This document shows, piece after piece, positions 55,962 through 64,000 of a stretch of DNA of 64,000 bases. How positions within the stretch are numbered: the stretch's first letter is position 1; each line of letters begins with the position of its first letter. A model generated the notes under the pieces. The model made no database searches. It was not told the DNA's origin and saw nothing but the letters and a program-made list of their open reading frames with translations. The DNA comes from Cronobacter universalis NCTC 9529. Lineage in GTDB: Bacteria > Pseudomonadota > Gammaproteobacteria > Enterobacterales > Enterobacteriaceae. The stretch is taken from the NCBI RefSeq assembly GCF_001277175.1, contig NZ_CP012257.1, positions 3,596,001 to 3,660,000 on the forward strand, written 5' to 3'. Position numbers and translations under genes: made by a program.

Positions 55962-58097
55962 ATGACACCGCATGTAGTGAAACGAGACGGGTGTAAAGTA
56001 CCTTTCAATTCAGCGCGCATTCGCGAAGCGATTCTTCGTGCGGCGCAGGCAGCGGGAGTCGATGACGCAGACTATTGCGCCACCGTCGCGGAAATCGTCA
56101 GCAGCCAGATGCAGCATCGTCGTGAGGTCGACATTCACGAGATCCAGACGGCGGTAGAAAACCAGCTGATGGCAGGCAATTACAAGCAGCTGGCGCGCGC
56201 CTATATTGAGTACCGCCACGACCGCGATATCGCCCGCGAAAAACAGGGCCGCCTGAATAAAGAGATCCGCGGGCTGGTTGAACAGACCAACCCGGCGCTC
56301 CTGAACGAAAACGCCAATAAAGACAGCAAAGTGATCCCGACCCAGCGCGACCTGCTGGCGGGCATCGTCGCCAAGCACTACGCGCGCCAGTATCTGCTGC
56401 CCCGCGACGTGGTGCTCGCCCACGAACGCGGCGAAATTCACTATCACGATCTCGACTACTCGCCCTTCTTCCCGATGTTCAACTGCATGCTGATCGACTT
56501 AAAAGGTATGCTGACGCAGGGGTTTAAAATGGGCAACGCCGAGATAGAACCGCCGAAGTCTATTTCTACCGCCACCGCCGTAACGGCGCAGATCATCGCC
56601 CAGGTGGCGAGCCACATCTACGGCGGCACCACCATCAACCGCATCGACGAAGTGCTGGCCCCGTTTGTGACGGCAAGCTTTGAGAAGCATCGCCGCACGG
56701 CGATTGAGTGGGAGATCCCGGACGTGGAAGGCTACGCCCGCGCCCGTACCGAGAAAGAGTGCTACGACGCGTTCCAGTCGCTGGAATATGAAGTCAACAC
56801 GCTGCACACCGCCAACGGCCAGACGCCGTTCGTCACCTTTGGCTTTGGCCTCGGCACCAGCTGGGAATCGCGCCTGATCCAGAGCTCAATTCTGCGTAAC
56901 CGCATCGCGGGCCTCGGTAAAAATCACAAGACGGCGGTGTTCCCGAAACTGGTGTTCGCGATTCGCGACGGCCTGAACCATAAAGCCGGCGACCCGAACT
57001 ACGACATCAAGCAACTGGCGCTGGAGTGCGCGAGCAAGCGCATGTACCCGGATATCCTCAACTACGATCAGGTCGTGAAAGTGACCGGCTCGTTTAAAAC
57101 GCCGATGGGCTGCCGCAGTTTCCTTGGCGTTTATGAAAAGAACGGCGAGCAGATCCACGACGGGCGCAATAACCTCGGCGTGATTAGCCTGAACCTGCCG
57201 CGCATCGCGCTTGAAGCGAAAGGCGATGAAACCGCATTCTGGGCGCTGCTCGATGAGCGGCTGAAGCTCGCCCGCAAAGCGCTGATGACGCGTATCGCGC
57301 GTCTTGAAGGCGTAAAAGCGCGCGTGGCGCCGATCCTTTATATGGAAGGCGCGTGCGGCGTGCGCCTTAAACCGGATGACGATATCGCGGAGATTTTCAA
57401 AAACGGCCGCGCGTCGATTTCGCTCGGGTATATTGGCATTCATGAAACCATTAACGCGCTGTCCGGCAACCAGCATGTCTATGACAGCGAGGCGCTGCGG
57501 GCCAAAGGCATCGCGATTGTCGAGCGTCTGCGTCAGGCGGTGGATCGGTGGAAAGAGGAGACCGGTTACGGCTTTAGCCTCTACAGCACGCCGAGCGAGA
57601 ATCTGTGCGATCGTTTCTGCCGCCTCGATACCGCCGAGTTTGGCGTGGTGCCGGGCGTGACCGACAAAGGGTATTACACCAACAGCTTCCACCTGGACGT
57701 GGAGAAGAAGGTGAACCCGTACGATAAAATCGATTTCGAAGCGCCCTATCCGCCGCTCGCGAATGGCGGCTTTATCTGTTACGGCGAATACCCGAATCTT
57801 CAGCATAACCTGAAGGCGCTGGAGGACGTGTGGGATTACAGCTATCGCCATGTGCCTTATTACGGCACCAATACGCCGATTGATGAGTGTTACGAGTGCG
57901 GATTCACCGGCGAATTCGAGTGCACCAGCAAAGGCTTCACCTGCCCGAAATGCGGCAATCATGACGCGTCGCGCGTCTCCGTCACCCGCCGCGTTTGCGG
58001 TTATCTCGGCAGCCCCGACGCCCGCCCGTTTAACGCCGGTAAACAGGAAGAGGTGAAGCGCCGTGTGAAACATCTCGGCAACGGGCAGTTGGGTTAA
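55962..58097 (+). CDS. nrdD: Anaerobic ribonucleoside-triphosphate reductase
   Basis: 711 residues, class III RNR making dNTPs without oxygen. N-terminal ATP-cone (VVKRDGCKVPFNSARIREAI), glycyl radical Gly680 in RRVCGYLGSP, and the zinc site Cys pairs CYEC and CPKC near the C-terminus. The ATG at 55962 with GGAGTGATC upstream matches the E. coli start; the GTG at 55956 would add two residues. It is followed by the repeat array and then its activase gene nrdG. Confidence 0.97.
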   Translation: MTPHVVKRDGCKVPFNSARIREAILRAAQAAGVDDADYCATVAEIVSSQMQHRREVDIHEIQTAVENQLMAGNYKQLARAYIEYRHDRDIAREKQGRLNKEIRGLVEQTNPALLNENANKDSKVIPTQRDLLAGIVAKHYARQYLLPRDVVLAHERGEIHYHDLDYSPFFPMFNCMLIDLKGMLTQGFKMGNAEIEPPKSISTATAVTAQIIAQVASHIYGGTTINRIDEVLAPFVTASFEKHRRTAIEWEIPDVEGYARARTEKECYDAFQSLEYEVNTLHTANGQTPFVTFGFGLGTSWESRLIQSSILRNRIAGLGKNHKTAVFPKLVFAIRDGLNHKAGDPNYDIKQLALECASKRMYPDILNYDQVVKVTGSFKTPMGCRSFLGVYEKNGEQIHDGRNNLGVISLNLPRIALEAKGDETAFWALLDERLKLARKALMTRIARLEGVKARVAPILYMEGACGVRLKPDDDIAEIFKNGRASISLGYIGIHETINALSGNQHVYDSEALRAKGIAIVERLRQAVDRWKEETGYGFSLYSTPSENLCDRFCRLDTAEFGVVPGVTDKGYYTNSFHLDVEKKVNPYDKIDFEAPYPPLANGGFICYGEYPNLQHNLKALEDVWDYSYRHVPYYGTNTPIDECYECGFTGEFECTSKGFTCPKCGNHDASRVSVTRRVCGYLGSPDARPFNAGKQEEVKRRVKHLGNGQLG

Positions 58098-58118
58098 CGC
58101 CGTTCTGGCGTGTGGCAC

Positions 58119-58322
58119 GGCGGGTGCGCGTTGCTTACCCGCCCTACGCGTTTGGTGTTGTAGGGTGGGTAAGCGAAGCCGTACCCACCACCCGGCAAAC
58201 CTGTGTAGGGTGGGTAAGCGAAGCGCACCCACCGCCCGGCAAATCATCCCAGGGTGGGTAAGCGAAGCCGCACCCACCGCCCGGCAAATCATCCCAGGGT
58301 GGGTAAGCGAAGCGCACCCACC
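58119..58322 (+). repeat. Inverted copy plus four tandem copies (about 45-base period) of the GGGTGGGTAAGCG repeat
   Basis: Fills most of the 251-base nrdD-nrdG gap. The inverted copy is 58119-58147. Four direct copies begin with AGGGTGGGTAAGCG at 58162, 58207, 58251 and 58296; spacers contain CCCGGCAAA(T/C)C. Each copy can fold as GGTGGGT...ACCCACC. No promoter is apparent, so this is transcribed within the operon. Confidence 0.88.
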
Positions 58323-58348
58323 GTTCGCCCGCCAGGGACGAGGAAACC

Positions 58349-58813
58349 ATGAATTACCATCAATACTACCCCGTTGACGTCGTCAACGGCCCCGGCACCC
58401 GCTGCACATTGTTTGTGGCGGGCTGCGTTCACGAATGCCCCGGCTGCTACAACAAAAGCACCTGGCGGCTCAACTCCGGCGCGCCGTTCACCGCCGACAT
58501 GGAAAACCGCCTCATCGCCGATCTCAACGACACCCGCGTCAAACGCCAGGGGCTGTCGCTGTCGGGCGGCGATCCGCTGCACCCGCAAAACGTACCGGCA
58601 ATCCTGCGCCTGGTTCAACGCGTGCGGGCAGAGTGCCCCGGTAAAGATATCTGGGTCTGGACGGGTTATAAAATCGATGAACTGAGCGATGCCCAGCGCG
58701 AGGTGGTAAACCTCATCAACGTGCTGGTGGACGGCAAGTTTGTGCAGGATCTGAAAGACCCGGCGCTTATCTGGCGCGGCAGCAGCAATCAGGTGATCCA
58801 CTGGCTGCGCTGA
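58349..58813 (+). CDS. nrdG: Anaerobic RNR activating protein (radical SAM)
   Basis: 154 residues. The 4Fe-4S/SAM motif Cys26-x3-Cys30-x2-Cys33 is in AGCVHECPGCYNKST. SLSGGDPLHPQN is the SAM-binding GGE-like segment. It uses SAM to create the glycyl radical on NrdD. The sequence is close to E. coli NrdG along its length. A GGACGAGGAA site precedes the ATG. Confidence 0.96.
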   Translation: MNYHQYYPVDVVNGPGTRCTLFVAGCVHECPGCYNKSTWRLNSGAPFTADMENRLIADLNDTRVKRQGLSLSGGDPLHPQNVPAILRLVQRVRAECPGKDIWVWTGYKIDELSDAQREVVNLINVLVDGKFVQDLKDPALIWRGSSNQVIHWLR

Positions 58814-58864
58814 GCGCCGCGCCCACGCTATCCGAAGCACGCTTCAATAGTGCGCTGACCGCCG

Positions 58865-60775
58865 CTAAAACCGGCTCAGGCAGGTCATCGCCACCGCCTG
58901 AAACTGGGCGAAATCACGACACGTTTGCAGCTGTTGCGCCGCCCGCTCGCGCAAAAACGTGACGAACAGATCGTAAATCGTCATCGCTTCTTCATATTCG
59001 CGTTTGCTGATGGCGAGCAGGAAAATCACATGCGCGGTCTCCTCGCCCCACGCAATTCCCTGCGGGGCCAGCACGGTATAGACCACCGTTTTGCGCGCCA
59101 TCAGCCCCAGCGAGTGCGGCAACGCGATACCGTCGCCAAGCATCGTGCTGACAATCGCCTCGCGCTCCACTACCGACGGCAGAAAATCCGCCCCCACGTA
59201 CCCGTCCTGCTCCAGCTCATCACACAGCTCTTTGAAAAGCTGCTGCTGGGTCATGGGCCCGTCCACCACGCGAAAATGCCGGGTGTCAAAATATTTCTCC
59301 AGCATCCAGGGCCGGGTTCTGTCCACCAGCACCAGCTTGCCGATTTGCTCCAGCTGGAAATCGGTCGGAAACGGCGACATTACCACCACCGGCTTATCTT
59401 TTTCCGCCACCCGCGCGGTGGAAATCACGAAATCCTCGGCGATGGCGGCGCGCTGTTCGTAGTCGCGCAGCGTGGCGATTTCACTCACTTCCAGCTGCGG
59501 ATATTTGCGCAGCAGCATCGACTGGATCATGCGCACCGTGGAGTTGCCGGTATCGCACACCAGCAGCACGCGCGGGTTGCGCTGGTAGCCGACGTTATAG
59601 TGGCGCTCAAGCCCGACGCCGATGTGCAGCACCAGAAACCCCACTTCGTTTTCGCTGATGGTGTAAGGCGTATATTTGCCCCAGCCGGATACCGCCGCCA
59701 GCGTCATATCCCAGGCCATCGGGTAGTGCTGTTTGATATTGCCGAGCAGCGGATTGGGAATGTTTATCTGGTAGCGCACGCGGGTGATCATGGTGCGAAT
59801 GTGGGTCAGCAGGTCGGCGCGCAGCTGCTCGTCGGTCAGCAGATTGTAGTTATAGTGCGTGTTGATATAGCGCAGGATGTAGCCCGCCAGCGCTTCGGCG
59901 TCATCGGCGCTGATGGCGCTCGGCTCCAGCTCCTGCACCTGGCGCGCGGCGATATGCACCCGCAGCCAGTTCTCTTCCGCCTCTGATAGCGGTTTGCCGC
60001 ACAGCGTTTGCAGCAGCGCCGCGATGCCGCGCGCCGCCTCGCGCACGTTATCGTCCACATCGTCCGCCACAAACTCAGGCAGTGGAAATCCCTCGCTGAT
60101 GCGCCGCACCGCCACGGCGCAATAGAGGCGGATAAACTGCTCACCTTCGTCGGTAAAGCGCAGGCGCGCGTGCGCGAAAATCGTCGGCAGGCGCTCTGCG
60201 AGCCGCTCCTGCACGCCCGCGTTCAGGGCCTCTTCGGTAATTAATGGGTTAGCGCTGTCCTGCTGGGCGAGCTGCCAGAGCAGATCCGTCAGGCACGCGC
60301 GCAGCGCCATTTCACTGCCGAACAGCTTCATGCCGTGGCGCGGACGAGTTTCAAGCGTGAGGTTGTAGCGGGTAAAGAGCTCGCGCACTTCCGCCATGTC
60401 GTTTTGCAGCGTGGCGCGGCTCACGAACCACTCTTCCGCCAGATCTTCAAGCTTCAGGGAAAACGCGGAGGTCAGGAAACGTACCGCCAGATAGTGCACG
60501 CGCTCCGGCGCGGTGCGCGGGATGCGCAGCGCCTTCGGGCGGCTCGCCTGAAGCGCCTGATAGCGCCCCATATCGTCAACGGTCAGTTGATAGCCGCTGC
60601 CGCGGTTAAGCACCAGCTGCACGCCGTGCTGACACAGCAATGCATTGAGCGCGCTGATATCCGCCCGCACGGTGCGCGTCGTGACGTTTAGCCGGCGCGC
60701 CAGCTCATCCTGCGGCAGCGTTTCGTTTTGCAGCAGATCAAACAGCCGGGACAGACGTTGACTTGGAAATCGCAC
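58865..60775 (-). CDS. PRD-containing transcriptional regulator with EIIB- and EIIA-like domains (BglG/MtlR type)
   Basis: 636 residues. HTH at the start (LPQDELARRLNVTTRTVRADISAL), a second HTH (DLAEEWFVSRATLQNDMAEV), two PRD domains (about 190-390), a GatB-like EIIB segment (LLVCDTGNSTVRMIQSML) and a C-terminal fructose-type EIIA with His554 in GIALPHSLGLM. Phosphorylation by PTS proteins should set activity. It is downstream of the catabolic genes on the same strand and is the presumed regulator of that set. Confidence 0.9.
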   Translation of the reverse strand: MRFPSQRLSRLFDLLQNETLPQDELARRLNVTTRTVRADISALNALLCQHGVQLVLNRGSGYQLTVDDMGRYQALQASRPKALRIPRTAPERVHYLAVRFLTSAFSLKLEDLAEEWFVSRATLQNDMAEVRELFTRYNLTLETRPRHGMKLFGSEMALRACLTDLLWQLAQQDSANPLITEEALNAGVQERLAERLPTIFAHARLRFTDEGEQFIRLYCAVAVRRISEGFPLPEFVADDVDDNVREAARGIAALLQTLCGKPLSEAEENWLRVHIAARQVQELEPSAISADDAEALAGYILRYINTHYNYNLLTDEQLRADLLTHIRTMITRVRYQINIPNPLLGNIKQHYPMAWDMTLAAVSGWGKYTPYTISENEVGFLVLHIGVGLERHYNVGYQRNPRVLLVCDTGNSTVRMIQSMLLRKYPQLEVSEIATLRDYEQRAAIAEDFVISTARVAEKDKPVVVMSPFPTDFQLEQIGKLVLVDRTRPWMLEKYFDTRHFRVVDGPMTQQQLFKELCDELEQDGYVGADFLPSVVEREAIVSTMLGDGIALPHSLGLMARKTVVYTVLAPQGIAWGEETAHVIFLLAISKREYEEAMTIYDLFVTFLRERAAQQLQTCRDFAQFQAVAMTCLSRF

Positions 60776-60834
60776 ACCGGTTTCCTCTCGTTAAACGGGC
60801 GCGCCATCGCGCCCGCGGACGGCTTCAGGCCAGG

Positions 60835-60865
60835 GAATATATTTATCACGGTGATGAATATATTC
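60835..60865. promoter_or_regulatory. 31-base near-perfect palindrome before the PRD regulator gene
   Basis: Arms GAATATATT and AATATATTC flank a TATCACGGTGAT centre; 14 of 15 base pairs match. It lies between the aldolase stop (60889) and the regulator start (60775), just upstream of a shorter GC stem (GGGCGC / GCGCCC, about 60797-60814). Candidate operator or processing/termination hairpin. Confidence 0.6.
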
Positions 60866-60888
60866 TCCAGCCTTAACGTAAAACGGCC

Positions 60889-61629
60889 TTACCCTGCCAG
60901 GTCGCGCGTCATCGCCAGCAGGCGGCGCACATCCTCCGGGCGCGTATCGCCGCTGGCTTTGTCGATAATCGAGCTGTAAATATGCGGGATCACTTTGCTC
61001 ACGCCCGCCTCCAGCGCGATGCGCAGGATTTCTTCGAAGTTATTGAGATCGATGCCGCCGGTCGGCTCCAGCCAGAAGTCGTGCCGCGCGCAGGCGTCCG
61101 CCACAGCCTGATACTCCTCGCGGCAGGCAAGGCCGCCCATCGGGAAATATTTCACCGAGCTGCCGCCCATATCTTTCAGCAGGGCAATCGCCGTTTCTAC
61201 CGGTACGATGGCGTCGGGCGCGCTGCTGCTCAGCGGGCCGGTGGAGATCTTCACAAGGCCAGGCGTGCCCGTCGGCGACACCAGCCCGTTCACCACCGTC
61301 TCGCGCTGCCCGAGCAGCGCGCGGCTTGCGCCCACGCCGGTAAAGACCTGGTTCACATGCTGCGGCTGTAGCTCGCGCGCGATGGCGCTGACCATCGCGG
61401 ACTGGTTCGGGTCGCCCGCGCCCAGCCCTACCGACAGCGCGTTATCGATGCGTTTCGCATAGTCGCGCATATCCTCGACGGCGCTCGCCACGTCCGGGTA
61501 GTTTTTCGAGAGCACGCCCACCAGCACATGCCCTTCGGCGGCTTCATAAATCGCGCTGGCGTTTTCTTTCGAGCCCGCCAGCACGTTCAGGCAGACGCGG
61601 TCGCGGTAAAAATTCGGGGTGAGTTTCAT
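60889..61629 (-). CDS. 2-dehydro-3-deoxy-phosphogluconate aldolase family protein (DgaF / EF_0839 type)
   Basis: 246 residues, TIM-barrel aldolase. Schiff-base Lys is probably in GGSSVKYFPMGGLA; the C-terminal EPTGGIDLNNFEEILRIAL matches the family. DgaF in Salmonella cleaves KDG-6-phosphate to pyruvate and glyceraldehyde-3-phosphate in D-glucosaminate breakdown. Its ATG overlaps the preceding gene's stop (ATGA). The true substrate here depends on the cassette, whose transporter is not the dga PTS. Confidence 0.87.
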   Translation of the reverse strand: MKLTPNFYRDRVCLNVLAGSKENASAIYEAAEGHVLVGVLSKNYPDVASAVEDMRDYAKRIDNALSVGLGAGDPNQSAMVSAIARELQPQHVNQVFTGVGASRALLGQRETVVNGLVSPTGTPGLVKISTGPLSSSAPDAIVPVETAIALLKDMGGSSVKYFPMGGLACREEYQAVADACARHDFWLEPTGGIDLNNFEEILRIALEAGVSKVIPHIYSSIIDKASGDTRPEDVRRLLAMTRDLAG

Positions 61630-62744
61630 GCGTGAGTCTCCTGATTCAGCACGTCCCGGATGCGGCGGAACACAATCTCCAGCTGCGCGGCGCTGACGCT
61701 GCGCACATCCGCTTCAATAATGCCTTCGTTGGCTTTGTAGCCGCGGAAATAGATGGCGTATTCGCCCTGCTTCAGCGCGCTGACCAGCTCGCCGGTGTGG
61801 ATGCCGGTGACGGCTTCGTCGAATTTGATTTCGCTGCGGGCGATATCGCGCCCGGCGCTGTCCCACACCACGCGGGCCGTTACGCCGTTCAGCGTGTTGA
61901 GCTGGTCGATAAACGGCGTCATTTTGGCCACCATCTGCGCGCCGCTCTCTTTCGGCGCGCTGAGGTAGTGTTCGATGGCGCTGGTGAGGCCGAGAATGCC
62001 CTCTTTACCGACTTTCATCGCGCGCCCGATGCCGTTCGCCTGGCGTTTCACCCACTCCACGTACTGCGTTTTGCCGATCACCAGCCCACTCGACGGCCCT
62101 TCAATCGCTTTCGCGCCGCTGTAAATCACCAGATCCGCGCCCGCGCGGTAGTAGGCCTGCAAATCTTCTTCGGCGGCGGCGTCGACAATCAACGGCAGCT
62201 GATGCTCGCGCGCCACCGCGGCGGCCTGCGCGACGCTCAGCATGCTTTTTTGCACACAGTGGTGCGATTTCACATACAGGATCGCTGCCGTTCGCGGCGT
62301 GATCGCGGCGGCCAGCTGTTGCGCCGAACACTCGTTGGCGTAGCCCGCCTCGACCAGCTTTCCGCCGCCGAGCGCCACCATCGTGCCGACCGGCGCGCCG
62401 TAATTCACGTTATGGCCTTTCGGCAGCACAATTTCGTTGTGCTCGATAGCGGTGGTATGCAGGTTCTCAAGCAGCCAGTCGCTCTCTTTGACCAGCACCG
62501 CCGCCACCGACTGCGCAAGCCCCGCCGAGGCGCAGGAGACAATAGTCGCGGCCTCCACCTCCAGCAGTCTGGCGATGTACGCGCCGGTTTTATTCACCAG
62601 ATCTTTCATCTCGAAATAGTGATTGAGCCCCTGCGTGACGGCCTCCACCACCTCCTGGCGCGGCGTGGAGACGCCTAAAACCGTCATGCGCCCGGAGGCG
62701 TTAATCACCTGTTTCAAGTCATATTTTTCATACACTGAAGGCAT
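61626..62744 (-). CDS. SelA-like PLP-dependent ammonia lyase (DgaE / EF_0838 type)
   Basis: 372 residues. PLP Lys is in DLVIYSGAKAIEGPSSGLVIG; other fold-type I features include CASAGLAQSVAAVL and LPLIVDAAAEEDL. DgaE is D-glucosaminate-6-phosphate ammonia-lyase in Salmonella. Despite resemblance to selenocysteine synthase, no selenium genes are nearby. Its start overlaps the amidohydrolase end by 17 bases. Confidence 0.86.
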   Translation of the reverse strand: MPSVYEKYDLKQVINASGRMTVLGVSTPRQEVVEAVTQGLNHYFEMKDLVNKTGAYIARLLEVEAATIVSCASAGLAQSVAAVLVKESDWLLENLHTTAIEHNEIVLPKGHNVNYGAPVGTMVALGGGKLVEAGYANECSAQQLAAAITPRTAAILYVKSHHCVQKSMLSVAQAAAVAREHQLPLIVDAAAEEDLQAYYRAGADLVIYSGAKAIEGPSSGLVIGKTQYVEWVKRQANGIGRAMKVGKEGILGLTSAIEHYLSAPKESGAQMVAKMTPFIDQLNTLNGVTARVVWDSAGRDIARSEIKFDEAVTGIHTGELVSALKQGEYAIYFRGYKANEGIIEADVRSVSAAQLEIVFRRIRDVLNQETHA

Positions 62745-63861
62745 GTTCCGCGCTCCCTTGTTCGGTCATGTGCCAGGCGCCCGCCCGCACGGCGGCAAGC
62801 GGCACCAGTAAATAGTCGCCGTGCAGCGTCTCTTCGTCGGCATCGGTAAAGAGCCCTGGCTGGCGGCGCAGGTCGAAAATAGTCAGATCGGCGTCGGCCC
62901 CTGGCGTCAGCCGCCCTTTATGGGCCAGACGCAGCGCCTGCGCGGCGTGCAGCGTGACGCAGTCAATCACCTGCGGCAGCGACAGGCCGATGGCGAGGAA
63001 TTTCGACATCACATGGGCGAGGCTTCGTACCGGGCCGTTGATGCGGTTGCGGCAGTAGATGTCAGAGCTGATAGTGTGCGGCAGAATGCCGAGCGCGATG
63101 GCCTGGCGCGCCACCTCAAAGCTAAAGCTGGCGCTGCCGTGGCCGACATCAAGCCGCACGCCGCGCTCAAGCGCGTCGCTAATGCTGGCGCGCAGCCCGC
63201 CCTGCGGCGTCAGGATGCGGTTCGGCTTGCCGTTAAAACAGTGGGTAATAATGTCGCCCTGAGACAACCGCGCGGCGATCTCATCCAGCGGCGGCGGGCC
63301 GTTGCCGATATGCACCATCAGCGGCAGATGGCCGTTCTCCTGCTGAATAGCTTTGGCGCGCTCAAGCGGCGCGATGCCGTTATCGCCCACCACGCTGCTG
63401 CTCATGCGCGCTTTCAGGCCGACGATAAAATCGGGGTGACGGGCGATAGCCTCGCGCGCCGCCGCGGCGTCGATATTCGCCATATCCGCCAGCTCGTTTT
63501 GCGCGATAAGGCCCACCTTCGAAACATTGAGCAGCGCCAGCACCTCGGTCGCCGCGCCGCGCGTCAGCGCGTAAAAGTCATCGATATCGTTCGCGCCGGT
63601 GCTGCCCGCGTCCACCACGGTGGTGACGCCGGTCGTAACGCCAACCGCGTCCGGCTCATCGTGATAAATCGGCGATTTCGGGTAGCAGTGGACGTGCAGA
63701 TCGATCCAGCCGGGGCTGACGTAATGTTCGCCATTGAGATCGCGCGTGGCGCGCGCCTCGCCGGTCACGCGGCCCAGCGCGGCGATTTTGCCGTCTTTGA
63801 TGGCGATATCCGCCAGCGTGTCGTCCACCAGCCGCGCCTGGCGCAGGATCAGGTCAAACAT
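62728..63861 (-). CDS. Amidohydrolase/deacetylase family metalloenzyme (EF_0837 type)
   Basis: 377 residues. Metal-binding HVH in GWIDLHVHCYPKS, a possible carboxylated Lys region (GLKARMSSSVVGD), and further His in LPLMVHIGNGPP and ITHCFNG. It probably hydrolyses an amide, such as an N-acyl sugar or amino acid derivative, before the DgaE-type and aldolase steps. It is translationally coupled to the next gene. Confidence 0.86.
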   Translation of the reverse strand: MFDLILRQARLVDDTLADIAIKDGKIAALGRVTGEARATRDLNGEHYVSPGWIDLHVHCYPKSPIYHDEPDAVGVTTGVTTVVDAGSTGANDIDDFYALTRGAATEVLALLNVSKVGLIAQNELADMANIDAAAAREAIARHPDFIVGLKARMSSSVVGDNGIAPLERAKAIQQENGHLPLMVHIGNGPPPLDEIAARLSQGDIITHCFNGKPNRILTPQGGLRASISDALERGVRLDVGHGSASFSFEVARQAIALGILPHTISSDIYCRNRINGPVRSLAHVMSKFLAIGLSLPQVIDCVTLHAAQALRLAHKGRLTPGADADLTIFDLRRQPGLFTDADEETLHGDYLLVPLAAVRAGAWHMTEQGSAEHAFSV

Positions 63862-63901
63862 AGGGTTTCCTCAGAGGGCGGGCGCCGGAGCGCCCGCGCG
63901 G

Positions 63902-64000
63902 TTAACCGATCGCCACAGGGAACAGCGAGCCCAGGATCATCGCGCCGAGGATAGCCCCGCCGGTAATCGGCTTCTGCCAGAGATAAAACAGCAGCGCGCC
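63902..64000 (-). CDS. C-terminal end of a membrane protein (DUF4310-like), cut by window edge
   Basis: The last 32 residues are seen: a hydrophobic stretch (GALLFYLWQKPITGGAILG, then a hydrophobic segment ending SLFPVAIG). Fits the end of the EF_0833/DUF4310 membrane proteins that precede the amidohydrolase in this cassette, but only context and hydrophobicity support the name. Forty bases separate it from the amidohydrolase start. Confidence 0.55.
   Translation of the reverse strand, partial: GALLFYLWQKPITGGAILGAMILGSLFPVAIG

Noticed and set aside
58119-58322. CRISPR array
   Set aside because: The repeat period of 44-45 bases looks array-like, but the spacers are themselves nearly identical, each unit is a self-palindrome, copies occur elsewhere singly, and no cas genes are present.
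61626-62744. Selenocysteine synthase (SelA)
   Set aside because: Sequence resembles SelA in fold, but the neighbours are an aldolase and an amidohydrolase, and there is no selB or tRNA-Sec. The DgaE-type lyase assignment fits better.
62821-63954. Plus-strand open frame of 377 codons opposite the amidohydrolase
   Set aside because: Shadow of the minus-strand gene, whose metal-binding motifs and operon overlaps are clear. Composition of the plus frame is typical of an antisense artefact.

Overview
The window reads as chromosome of an Enterobacteriaceae member, most like Cronobacter or a close relative (Franconibacter, Siccibacter). The grounds are high GC in the housekeeping genes, near-identity of many products to Escherichia coli K-12 proteins, and E. 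coli-like gene order interrupted by accessory blocks. The genus is an inference from overall look, not a database result.

Layout. (1) 1-3134 is core DNA: trmB (cut by the window edge), mutY, yggX, mltC. (2) 3244-13281 is a complete citrate fermentation locus. A minus-strand operon carries a 2-hydroxycarboxylate transporter, an FAH-family enzyme and citC-citD-citE-citF-citX-citG, and is divergent from the citA-citB two-component system. It sits between mltC and speC, where E. coli has nupG. (3) 13514-17102 is core: speC, yqgA and a tRNA-Phe gene corresponding to pheV. (4) 17103-36776 is a long variable region beginning at the tRNA. It holds a duplicated tRNA 3' end, a type VI secretion module (vgrG, a VRR-NUC nuclease effector and two immunity genes, one frameshifted), a lipoprotein hydrolase, a 1032-residue autotransporter, a DUF2238-like membrane protein, a LacI-controlled lactose/cellobiose-type PTS with its own porin, a papain-like C92 protein and an MscS-type channel. 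(5) 36777-47810 is the E. coli 66-67 min block (yqhA, yghA, exbBD, metC, yghB, yqhC, yqhD, dkgA, yqhG), interrupted after yqhA by three unrecognised small genes and a DeoR regulator. (6) 47870-49672 holds a monooxygenase-fold protein, grxB and a TetR regulator. (7) 49921-58813 is treR-treB-treC and nrdD-nrdG, which lie at 96 min in E. coli, with an oxidoreductase/LysR pair inserted between them. (8) 58865-64000 is a cassette of PRD regulator, KDPG-type aldolase, SelA-like PLP enzyme, amidohydrolase and the end of a membrane protein, cut by the window edge.

How the genes work together. CitAB should sense citrate and switch on uptake and cleavage by citrate lyase (CitDEF, activated by CitC, CitX and CitG). 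The FAH protein sits where a way to handle the oxaloacetate product is needed, and no oxaloacetate decarboxylase subunits are present. The vgrG-effector-immunity genes form an orphan delivery cargo unit; no structural T6SS genes are in the window. Regulatory sites that can be read directly include a TreR palindrome, three abutting MetJ boxes, paired LacI-family operators, and a composite FNR/NrdR/DnaA-box leader before nrdD. A short palindromic repeat with a GGGTGGGTAAGCG core occurs at three places, including four tandem copies between nrdD and nrdG.
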